A stretch of 64,000 nucleotides of DNA from Rotaria sp. Silwood1. Its lineage: Eukaryota; Rotifera; Eurotatoria; Philodinida; Philodinidae. Positions 58,001-64,000 of this stretch are shown here, piece after piece. How positions within the stretch are numbered: the stretch's first letter is position 1; each line of letters opens with the position of its first letter. Location of the stretch: the NCBI GenBank assembly GCA_905250075.1, contig CAJNOP010000511.1, forward strand, positions 55,396 through 119,395, read 5' to 3'. The position numbers and the translations under genes are program-made. The notes under the pieces are model-generated. The model worked only from the letters and a program-made list of their open reading frames with translations. It had not been told where the DNA came from and did no database searches.

Positions 58001-59260
58001 ATTCTTTTCAATTTTGTTTAATAATTCATCAGCTAATTCGAATAAAGGTAATTGAAGATTAAAACAAGAATAAAAAATAATAACTTGTTGTAATAAATCA
58101 GGTATTAAATTAAAATGTTTTAATTCATGACCAATAAAAGATGAATTTGTTTTCAATGAATTTCGAATTTTATCAATAAGTTTTTCTAAAACTGATATTG
58201 ATTTTTTTGATGGTTTTTTCTCATGATAAGTTCTTTGAAAAATAATATTTTGTTTAATAAACTCTTCAAAAGCTTGATGTTTAAATATTTCAATTTCTTT
58301 AATTAAAAAATTATTTTTCATAAATTGATCTGTTTGTTTTCGTATTTCATTTCGAATTGTATTTAAATCATTTGAAATACATTGTTTAATTAAAGATTTT
58401 GATACTTGTTGAATATAATCATAAAATTTTTTTATAAATTCATTTGATTTTTCATCTAATAATTGAATAAAAATTTTCGAATATTGTTTCCAAAGTGAAG
58501 TTTTTTGTTTAACTTTGAAAATAGTTTTTTTAATTGAATTTGCTCGTTGATTTAATTTTCTTTGATGAAAATCAATAGCTCGTTGTTTTAAACGTAATAA
58601 TTCTCTAATACATGTTACAATACCTTTGAATGTATCATGATGTTCTTGAAAACCGAGAATAGAAACAGTATATCCATTTATTGTTTGTTCAAATTGCATT
58701 TTTGGTATTTTATCTTTTTGATAATTCATAAATTGAGTTTTAATTTGTTTTAAATAATTGAGTATATGATAAAATTTCGGTGTAAGAAAATCTTGTACAA
58801 TTTCTATTTGAATATTTTTATAATCAATAGATTTAATTGCTTTTTCCATTTTTAATTGATTAGATCTTTCTGTCTCGATTTTTTGTCGTTCAATATTTAA
58901 TTCTTCAATTTTTTTACTGAGTTTATCAAATTCTTCTTTTTGTTTAGCTGACATTTGAGTTGTATGTGCTTTTTGTCTTTGTATTTCTTCTTGAGCAGCT
59001 ACAAATTGAGTTTGAAGATTTTCATTATCGTGTTTCTTTTTTTCTAATTCTGCTTTTATTGCTTCTAATTCTTGACGATGAATAGATGAAGTTGACTCAT
59101 CCAATGTGGATGCTTTTTGTATTTGATCAGGACGTTCATTTAAATAATCGTTCAGATCTAAACTTGTTGTATCGTCACTGATCACTGATTCTGTATCATT
59201 ATCATCATCCTTTTCAAGAGCATACAAAGACCAACACCCTCTTTCACGACTTTTTGCATT
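48839..59260 (-). CDS. DEVH-box helicase / nucleotidyltransferase-like / PARP fusion protein
   Basis: Five exons, 57967-59260, 56455-57573, 53824-55017, 52407-53588 and 48839-49098, join in frame; all four introns are phase 1. The 1,682 residues comprise: acidic start and long coiled coil; P-loop helicase with motifs I ('STGSGKSS', split by intron 1), Ia ('TQPRRLPC'), II ('DEVHERS'), III ('SSATLD') and VI ('QRLGRLGRTQPG'); HA2/OB-like region; nucleotidyltransferase-like domain ('LEGGFVRDWVVG', 'PADLDCHLP', 'TMDLIEP'); PARP domain with the H-Y-E triad ('ELFHGTK', 'GAYFADDP', 'TEYIVYRYGQ'). The motifs predict an NTP-driven nucleic-acid remodeller able to attach ADP-ribose; its substrate is unknown. 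Introns of 393, 1437, 235 and 3308 bp hold repeats and a mariner relic. The weakest joint is exon 3 to 4 (poor polypyrimidine tract): the NTase-PARP part could be a separate gene starting at the ATG at 53595. The first exon opens at an acceptor, so the N terminus lies upstream. Confidence 0.7.
49100..49360. repeat. Worn arm of the palindromic element family
   Basis: GTCCTAGTAAAAACCCTAAA ... AAGAGTTATCAAT near 49186-49250 parallels GACTAGGAAAACCCTAAAAG ... GAAGAGTTATGACC of the 41693 element. It lies in the last intron of the PARP gene, directly before the mariner relic. Confidence 0.5.
49340..50160 (+). pseudogene. Tc1/mariner transposase relic
   Basis: Plus-strand frames read 'WNLGIDSKTIHEELTQVLG', 'PNSPSYRIVAG', 'FELTDANIELVRQIMNND', 'LSHGTIERIIHDCLKMRK', 'LNDYIKRNLTDQANEKSLA' and 'FDRLLERMELYINN', the order of a mariner-type transposase. 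In-frame stops are frequent, and the frame changes at least four times. The block with the first catalytic Asp (GDET/W region) and the DLAPCDF-type stretch are deleted. It cannot be active. Its insertion explains part of the 3.3-kb final intron of the PARP gene, on the opposite strand. Confidence 0.8.
50400..50825. repeat. 31-bp hairpin minisatellite, about 13 copies
   Basis: Unit GTGACCAGTTCTTTTTCAAG followed by AACTGGGTAAA; starts of CAGTTC near the right end fall at 50711, 50743, 50774 and 50805. Each unit contains its own stem (CAGTTCT...AGAACTG). Confidence 0.9.
50824..50886. repeat. Worn TGTGGG patch
   Basis: GGGTGTGGGTTTGGGATGGG ... GGTGTTGGTGTGTGTGCG following the left minisatellite, without a clear C-rich return arm. 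Confidence 0.45.
50905..51672. mobile_element. GC-rich element with GGTGGGAAGTTACC ends
   Basis: The left end TAGGGTGGGAAGTTACCATT and the right end (reverse complement) TAGTGGTGGGAAGTTACCGTT are inverted. The interior is far less AT-rich than its surroundings and is built from a worn 33-36-bp repeat (GGTTGGGCCAAGGATACCC type). The right part repeats CGTTACCGTTCCC. Open frames here are repeat-driven and show no domain. Confidence 0.6.
51680..52015. repeat. Second 31-bp hairpin minisatellite, about 11 copies
   Basis: Unit ACAGATCAGTTCCTATCAAA followed by GAACTGGTTGG; CAGTTC starts at 51744, 51776, 51807 and 51838. The period and the CAGTTC...GAACTG stem match the array at 50400-50825, but the loop sequence differs, so the two are related and separately amplified. 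Confidence 0.9.
52407..53588 (-). CDS. Exon: NTase-like domain and N-terminal half of PARP
   Basis: 394 codons. The exon-relative positions are: 'RLEGGFVRDWVVG' (G108-G109, the GG of the nucleotidyltransferase fold), 'VPADLDCHLP' (D151 and D153, the metal-binding DxD) and 'PFTMDLIEP' (D203, possible third carboxylate). This pattern is that of poly(A)-polymerase / CCA-adding head domains, so nucleotide transfer is possible but unproven. PARP begins near 'KVKNPLLEDTY'-like sequence ('EQVKNPLLEDTYESM') and reaches 'GFNPNERELFHGTKQSG' with the NAD-binding His. Exon start chosen at the acceptor GAATGACAG, which keeps the frame from the helicase exon. If the gene starts here instead, the ATG at 53595 gives 'MTEKNDDFEKS'. 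Confidence 0.72.
53824..55017 (-). CDS. Exon: helicase HA2/OB-like region
   Basis: 398 codons between acceptor AATTTAG|ACATTTTG and donor TTCAG|GTAAAA. It starts 'DILKKDTSEALTNHGVALGK', 'LPDFGSLAMSKCVLAALKDY', then 'CGADLIALSSILSVLN', the winged-helix and ratchet (HA2) pattern that follows the QRxGRxGR motif in DEAH/RHA helicases. Later 'EPEWIEHPIKRQLKIN' resembles the OB-fold entry. It keeps phase 1 at both ends. Confidence 0.7.
55018..56454. other. 1.4-kb helicase intron with octamer tract
   Basis: Contains a worn CTTATACT / CTTGTAGC octamer tract at about 55245-55460 and the 34-bp minisatellite described separately. The remainder is AT-rich without structure. Confidence 0.5.
55463..55735. 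repeat. 34-bp minisatellite, eight copies
   Basis: CCATAGGATAG or CCATATAATAG recurs at 55471, 55505, 55539, 55573, 55607, 55640, 55674 and 55708, a very regular 33-34-bp spacing. The consensus continues CCCTTGAGGACCTATGGGTG. The period is not a multiple of three and lies in an intron, so it is not coding. Confidence 0.9.
56455..57573 (-). CDS. Exon: DEVH-box helicase core
   Basis: 373 codons. After acceptor AATTGTAG the frame completes the Walker A loop ('GKSSLLPALLAAEGYDKIIV'), then motif Ia 'TQPRRLPC', Ib 'YLTDGLLKERLL', motif II 'FFVDEVHERS', motif III 'LIISSATLDA', motif IV-like 'ILCFVSSVKEVNEYC', motif V 'TTVAETSLTFPQLKYVIDTG' and motif VI 'IKQRLGRLGRTQPG'. All residues needed for NTP hydrolysis are present. 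The set identifies superfamily 2 DEAH/RHA helicases. It ends at donor AAATTAG|GTTTGTT; the codons beyond it to 56429 are intronic. Confidence 0.82.
57574..57966. other. 393-bp intron splitting the Walker A loop
   Basis: AT-rich intron with donor GTAATAATT and acceptor AATTGTAG. No repeat seen. Confidence 0.5.
57967..59260 (-). CDS. Exon: coiled coil ending in Walker A
   Basis: 431 codons from acceptor TTTTTATTAG. It opens 'NAKSRERGCWSLYALEKDDD' and an acidic stretch, followed by about 100 residues of strongly charged coiled coil ('HRQELEAIKAELEKKKHDN'), and a mostly helical region rich in K, I and F. The last residues 'TTIATSTGSG' are the first half of helicase motif I, and the donor TCAG|GTAATA splits that loop. 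There is no ATG before the coiled coil; a TTG near 59227 is not a credible start. An upstream exon is therefore required, and the ankyrin gene's donor at 61144 supplies a compatible phase. Confidence 0.75.
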
Positions 59261-61066
59261 CTAATAAAAACAAAATAAAACATTGAATTTTCTAATTGAA
59301 AATATAATAACATTGATTTATCAATAATTATTAGGTTTCATCGATTGCTCATAATTCTATCGATATTTGTATCACTCAAGACACGTGAAAAGAAATTTTA
59401 AAAAAATCTTTATTCTCAACCTTTGTAGCTTTATTCGATAGTTAATACAATTCACATTGAGGTAGGGTGAGAGTGAACGAGAATTTTTTTTTTACATAAA
59501 ATGATTGTTCACTATTCACCAACTAGATTTGAAACTATTAAACTAATCTTTCAATAGTCCAGAAAATTAGTTTGAACTAAACATATTTTCGCATATTTCT
59601 GTATTATCATTATCAAGATTTGAATCTAAAAAGTTAGAATCTTTATTTTTCTATCAGTCTGTAGATTAGAAGATACTCTTAAAAATGCATCATTCGAGCT
59701 TTTTTCTGTCTTTGGATAAAAGACCATAATTCCTTTTTTTTTATTTTTCAAAATTCTCATTTTTGAAAAATTAACTTATAGACTTCATTTACAATTAAAA
59801 ATAATATTTCAGGCTTGTTCCATTTGCCAGACACTTATCGACTGGAGAAATCCCAACCTCATGTTTTGATTTAGCTGAGATATGGAAGTTATACTGGATT
59901 CTTACTGGAGGATGCTTGTTTTCTAACGAAATCAAATTTTTAAATACTAGGCTAGCGCTTTGTTCACATCTAAATGCCAATTGGACTAGTTTAGATGAAA
60001 AATTTCAGAACTTTTGAATGTAGTATCTGCGAATTATCAATTATTGCAAGCAATTTGTGGTTTATGTAATATGTATGATCAACTGATCCAACTGACATCT
60101 TGATGTGAATAAAGTTTCAGTCCAATATTTAAAAATTTGATTTCGTCAAAAAAAAACCAGAATTCTGCAAGGACAATATGATAAAACTTTCATATCTCAA
60201 CCAAATCGTAACATGAGCTCATAGTCTTTTCGAATTTTCTATTCTATAAGCGTTCTATATATGGGCAAAATATGAGTCAAAGGCGATGAATCATCACTTC
60301 CAAAGATTCCCCCGTGAGTTCATTTTTAGAAAGAGAACGAAATTCTAGTCGAGGCTGAATATTTCGTCCGAACTAAATTACTCAACCTTTTAGAAATGAT
60401 TTCATTAGTCTTGAACAAAAATTAAGATAATATTAGGAATACATATGGAATTGGTTTTGAAATAACTTTGAACCAACTATGAATGTATTTGAATACGTAC
60501 TAAATTAGTATTCTCGATGAACTATTACTAAGATCAACATATGCTGAAATGGATAAAGATATTGATCTCCTCTCAGATTTTTTTCAGAACATTAAGAAAA
60601 GTTATAAAAAAATTTCTTGTCAATTCAATGGAAAGTACTTTGTTTTCTGCAAGATACCAACTCATTTTTAAGTTTATCTATATTCAAGAAGACAACATAT
60701 TAGGTAAATAAAATATGATCAGTTTTGATTATGAAAGCGTAGAACATATTAGAAACTTGCAATCAAAAATTCACAATCGCAGTGACAGAGAGTGGATACT
60801 TCCATTTCTAGTTGCAACTATACATGTACGCGATTAAAAAAAAAGCATAGTCTCACACATCTTTATCATCGACTAAAGAAAATAGCATCGAATAATTATT
60901 TAAGATTTGAGATTAATACATTCGGCAATAGTTTTCTGTTAACTGTGACCAACAATGGTCGGAATTAAAAGAGTAGGTTCTCTATATCTCTAGTCGCTAC
61001 CAATCATAAGCTGGATAAGATGACTAGTAGACTTTTATTTTCAAGTTGCTACTATTTTGCTAATTT
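59261..61066. other. Spacer or large intron between ankyrin and helicase parts
   Basis: Contains a worn arm of the palindromic family near 60220-60315 (ATATATGGGCAAAATATGAG ... CCCCCGTGAGTTC) and an unassigned open frame at 59795-59980 (-) without a domain I recognise. If the ankyrin and helicase parts are one gene, this is an intron (59261-61144). Confidence 0.45.
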
Positions 61067-62836
61067 TTAAGGAAATGGGCAAATTAATGGAGAGAAAAAT
61101 GAATCGAAAATAGATAGATTGGATTTAATAGAAGAAGAGTTAACCTCTTTTTGATCATTGTCTTCATCGTCATCATCATCTTCATCGGCATTTAAATGTG
61201 TTGACTGTTGAATATCATCCTCATTTTCATCATATTGAAAATTATCATCATCATCGGATAATGAATTTTCATAATTTCTTTGAAATATTTGTTTATGTCT
61301 TCTTTTATTTGATGGTTCAACTTGAAAATTAGATAATTTTTGTACATTGTCAATATTGCTTATCTTATTTGAATGATGTCCATTTTTCGATGGAAATATT
61401 GGTATCCAACGAATGTAACCGGATATAGTTTTTTGTTGATTTGTAAATATAAACAAATGAAGATTAAATTGAAATTTATCATCATTAATAAAATCAACAT
61501 CGATAGTAATTCTTTTTCTTCTATAATTAATTGCTTTATCAAAGTGTGAACTAATTTGTGTCGTACAATTATACCAACAATTAAGTTGTAATTTAAATCT
61601 ACTATCATTAGTTAATGGAATATCAAATGCTTTTAATGATGGTTCATTATTTGATCGTAGATTTGGATGTTCACTAATCATTATTTGCCATAAACAATTA
61701 CAATTAAAATTCCATAAAGATGATCCACGACAACGAATCCATGATAATTGATTTTTTTCATCTTTATTTTTAGTTGATCGAAGAAATTTAGTAAGTGAAA
61801 CATTAGAAACAAGAGAATTTTCTTTTAAATAAATATCTTGTTTAATTTCTTGATCAGGTTTTATTAAAACTGATTGATTTAATTCATTTGATTCATTGAC
61901 TAAAAATGAATTCCATTCTTTATTTGATAATGATTTATATTCCCAAACACAATCGAATATTCCTGTCTGTAGTTTTTCATTTAACGGTTCTTCAGGTAGA
62001 ATATTCGATGTTTGAGAATAACCTAAGATAAGAAAATCTTCGAAGAAACGTCGAATAGTTTCTTTTGCCAATCCATTTTTTATTGGAGTTTCTCGAACTT
62101 GATTTTGAATAAAATAATCAGCTCCATGTTCAATTAAATATATAGCAATATCTAAATTACCAAAAAAACAAGCACCATGCAATGCTGTTGAAGCAGCTGA
62201 TGGAATAGCTGAGTAATGTCCACCTTTTTCTGTTGTAAACAAAGCTTTTTCAAGTTCTTGTAAATTTTGAGCATTAACAGCACAACGTGCATTTTGAACA
62301 AGATATTGAACAACAGCCATATGATTATTTCTTGCTGCTGAATATAAAAGAGTTGTTCCATAAAGACCAGGTTTATCTTTAAATGCTGGATAATTTTGAA
62401 TAAATTCTTTAACAATTGGAAGATTTCCATCCCATGCTGCTCTAAAAGCATCAATAGATGCTAATGCACCTCGAAGAGAACATTCAAATGAATGAAGACT
62501 ATCCATTGTAAATGAACTTGAAAATTTTTGTTCATCTTCATCATAATGAAATTGATGTAAGTATTCAAATAAATATCTTTTACACGTATCACTCAAACGT
62601 GGTCGATATTGATCGACATAATATTGAATATCTTCTTTAAACTTATCCAATTTTTCTTGTTCGGATTTATTTACTGTAAATATATATGCACCTGTACTCA
62701 ATACTGAATTTGTGCGAAATACATCAGATTGAGATTGTGATTGTTTAGGTTGTGATTCATCAATTGTTTTATTAATAGCAGAATTTATCTCTTCGAAACA
62801 TCGTTTTAAATATCTTTCGTCAGGTCTGTCTCCCAT
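61067..62836 (-). CDS. Ankyrin-repeat protein, possible N-terminal part of the helicase-PARP gene
   Basis: Start chosen at 'MGDRPDERYLKRCFEE' (ATG 62836-62834); the open frame reaches further but is hydrophobic and AT-driven. About three ankyrin repeats occupy residues 130-255 ('DGNLPIVKEFIQNYP', 'GTTLLYSAARNNHMAVVQYL', 'TALHGACFFGNLDIAIYLIE'). A possible WWE-like segment follows ('FDCVWEYKSLSNKEWNSFLV', about 293-315), then 'SWIRCRGSSLWNFNCNCLW', and an acidic, probably disordered tail with long Asp/Glu runs. Ankyrin and WWE modules often accompany PARPs, WWE as an ADP-ribose reader. Read as one exon the protein ends at 61067 (589 residues). A donor at 61144 (AAAGAG|GTTAAC) would cut it after codon 564 in phase 0, exactly the phase of the helicase gene's first known exon. 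Standalone gene or 5' exon cannot be decided from sequence alone. Confidence 0.72.
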   Translation of the reverse strand: MGDRPDERYLKRCFEEINSAINKTIDESQPKQSQSQSDVFRTNSVLSTGAYIFTVNKSEQEKLDKFKEDIQYYVDQYRPRLSDTCKRYLFEYLHQFHYDEDEQKFSSSFTMDSLHSFECSLRGALASIDAFRAAWDGNLPIVKEFIQNYPAFKDKPGLYGTTLLYSAARNNHMAVVQYLVQNARCAVNAQNLQELEKALFTTEKGGHYSAIPSAASTALHGACFFGNLDIAIYLIEHGADYFIQNQVRETPIKNGLAKETIRRFFEDFLILGYSQTSNILPEEPLNEKLQTGIFDCVWEYKSLSNKEWNSFLVNESNELNQSVLIKPDQEIKQDIYLKENSLVSNVSLTKFLRSTKNKDEKNQLSWIRCRGSSLWNFNCNCLWQIMISEHPNLRSNNEPSLKAFDIPLTNDSRFKLQLNCWYNCTTQISSHFDKAINYRRKRITIDVDFINDDKFQFNLHLFIFTNQQKTISGYIRWIPIFPSKNGHHSNKISNIDNVQKLSNFQVEPSNKRRHKQIFQRNYENSLSDDDDNFQYDENEDDIQQSTHLNADEDDDDDEDNDQKEVNSSSIKSNLSIFDSFFSPLICPFP

Positions 62837-63200
62837 AATGACAATTGTCTTCGAAAATAATAAAGATAAAAACAAACATATAAAATTACGTAAATATTCT
62901 CTTATAGCAAATAATCGTTTTAAAAAAATGAAATATTTTTCTTCAAGAATCAAAGATATTTTTTGTTTCTCCGTTCGGTGACACATACAAAATGCAAAAT
63001 TTTGACATGAATTTCAATAGGACTAAGAGAACAAACAAAAGTTGAATATCTTACCATACAATATGTTTATACAGGATGTCCCAAAAGTTCACTGTGAAAG
63101 TAAATTTGAATAACTCCACTATTTATGAAACTTAATCAACTGAATTTTTATTCATATGATAGGTACCACTGTGAAGCTTTTTTTGACATGGACAAGCTTC
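62837..63200. other. 5' flank of the ankyrin gene with mariner-like end
   Basis: TACAGGATGTCCCAAAAGTT near 63071 resembles the inverted-repeat end of a Tc1/mariner-type element (compare GGGTGTACCAAAAGTT at 30156). The matching other end was not found. Confidence 0.4.
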
Positions 63201-63373
63201 CAGTGGCGTACGCAGAAATTTTTCAAGGGAGGAGCTCAACTTCGTAGTGGGGGCCGACCATGGCACAAAAAATTTTTTATCACGTGAAAATCTTTTTTCC
63301 TGTACCCCTCCTCCAGGACTTTTCGTCTCAAGGGGGGCCCGGGCCCCCTCGGTCCCCCCTGGGTACGCCACTG
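63201..63373. mobile_element. 173-bp hAT MITE, TSD CAAGCTTC
   Basis: Ends CAGTGGCGTACG and (reverse complement) CAGTGGCGTACC, flanked by exact 8-bp copies CAAGCTTC at 63193-63200 and 63374-63381. No coding capacity. The interior is C/G-rich near the right end (GGGGGGCCCGGGCCCCC). Confidence 0.93.
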
Positions 63374-63713
63374 CAAGCTTCATAAATACTTTTCAAAGTT
63401 ATCACTTTTGAATGAAATACAAAAACCAGTTGTTTTTTAATTTTCAGAAAAAATCACTACGCAGTGTTTCTCTTTTCATGCTCTAATTTTTTGCTTTTCT
63501 TGCAGCATGCAGATTGACCAGATCTTAGACTACCTCTCTATGCATCTTTTTGGTATGTGACTACAGCAAGAAGCCTATTCATGTCAAGACTAGTGATTAC
63601 AAAGCTCCTAACTTTGGTTTACTTCTTCCAGTTACGAGTCATTGTTCGGAAGTCTAAAGCGGTTTCTTGAGCTTCATGATGACCAGACTGGACATCAGTA
63701 AACTTCTTGCTGT
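63374..63713. other. Intergenic, nothing recognised
   Basis: Probably continues the mariner-like sequence interrupted by the hAT MITE. No gene seen. Confidence 0.3.
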
Positions 63714-64000
63714 AGGGTGTGGGTATGGGTGCGGCTGTGGCTGTGGGTATGGTTGTGGGTGTGGGTGTGGGTGTGAGTTTGAATGTGGATGCGGATTGGT
63801 GTTGGTGTGGGTGTGGTTGTCTGGCTGTGGGCATGGATGGGTATAGGCGTGAGTTTGGATGTGGTTGTGGTTTGGTGTGGGTGCGGATGAATGTGCGTGT
63901 GGGTGAGTGTGGGTGGGAGTGTCAATATGGACGTGGATGTGAGTGAAGAGAAGATATACGCCCATACCCACACCCCTCAGCCACACTCACACCCACACCC
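63714..64000. repeat. TGTGGG hairpin at the right edge
   Basis: About 230 bp of degenerate G-rich (TGTGGG)n, the spacer GTGAAGAGAAGATATACG, then a C-rich arm (CCCATACCCACACCCC ... ACACCCACACCC) that runs off the window. Confidence 0.88.

Noticed and set aside
62837..62986. Upstream extension of the ankyrin frame
   Set aside because: It is rich in F, L, I and K and translates AT-rich flank. 'MGDRPDERYL' starts the conserved-looking part.
1..64000. Intact autonomous transposable element
   Set aside because: piggyBac and mariner coding regions are both broken, and the hAT and palindromic elements carry no transposase. No reverse transcriptase (including telomere-associated Penelope/Athena types) was recognised.
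1..64000. tRNA or rRNA genes
   Set aside because: No cloverleaf with matching A and B box sequences and no rRNA core motif were noticed by eye. A covariance-model scan (tRNAscan-SE, Infernal) would decide.
1..64000. Bacterial contamination or a prokaryotic genomic island
   Set aside because: Short GT-AG introns, Ig, F-box/LRR and PARP domains, and telomere-like repeats all point to a eukaryotic nuclear contig.

Overview
The window is eukaryotic nuclear DNA, very probably from a bdelloid rotifer. The evidence is an AT-rich background, compact genes with many 48-62 bp GT-AG introns, gene families I associate with bdelloids (F-box/LRR proteins with one 84-bp exon per repeat, ADP-ribosyltransferases, a PARP fusion, LDL-receptor class A relics), and many arrays of the hexamer TGTGGG, which I recall as the telomere unit of the bdelloid Adineta vaga. 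The species cannot be fixed from the sequence. Two 100-N scaffold gaps are present, and one of them looks artificial.

Layout, left to right. 174-1652 (-): two exons of a giant immunoglobulin-repeat muscle-type protein running off the left edge. 3409-5641 (-): a three-exon gene joining a domain I associate with rotifer ADP-ribosyltransferase proteins to an unknown helical domain. 5642-11400: gene-poor, with one inverted repeat. 11408-12343 (-): single-exon arginine ADP-ribosyltransferase with a complete R-S-E motif. 12546-18560: repeats, a gap, a 5-oxoprolinase relic and a truncated, broken piggyBac transposase that ends at a TGTGGG array. 19591-21063 (+): MFS transporter of the SLC49A4 type with a damaged splice donor. 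24038-26345: broken membrane-protein and LDL-receptor class A relics. 27404-28902 (-): zinc alcohol dehydrogenase. 30061-32821: nested inverted-repeat elements. 34216-35617: a TGTGGG array split by a hAT element. 36298-39152 (-): F-box/LRR gene. 39957-52325: nested transposons, palindromic elements, the largest TGTGGG hairpin and several minisatellites. 48839-62836 (-): the most notable coding region. Here an ankyrin protein and a DEVH-box helicase / nucleotidyltransferase-like / PARP polypeptide join in frame into one possible gene of about 2,246 codons, with transposons in its large introns. 63201-64000: a hAT MITE and another TGTGGG hairpin at the right edge.

Two themes run through the window. 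Three separate ADP-ribosylation-related genes lie within 60 kb. TGTGGG arrays recur about a dozen times, and wherever both arms exist the G-rich arm precedes the C-rich arm across a short unique spacer. That is the geometry of two telomere ends joined head to head. All functional statements rest on motif reading and family recall; no search was run.
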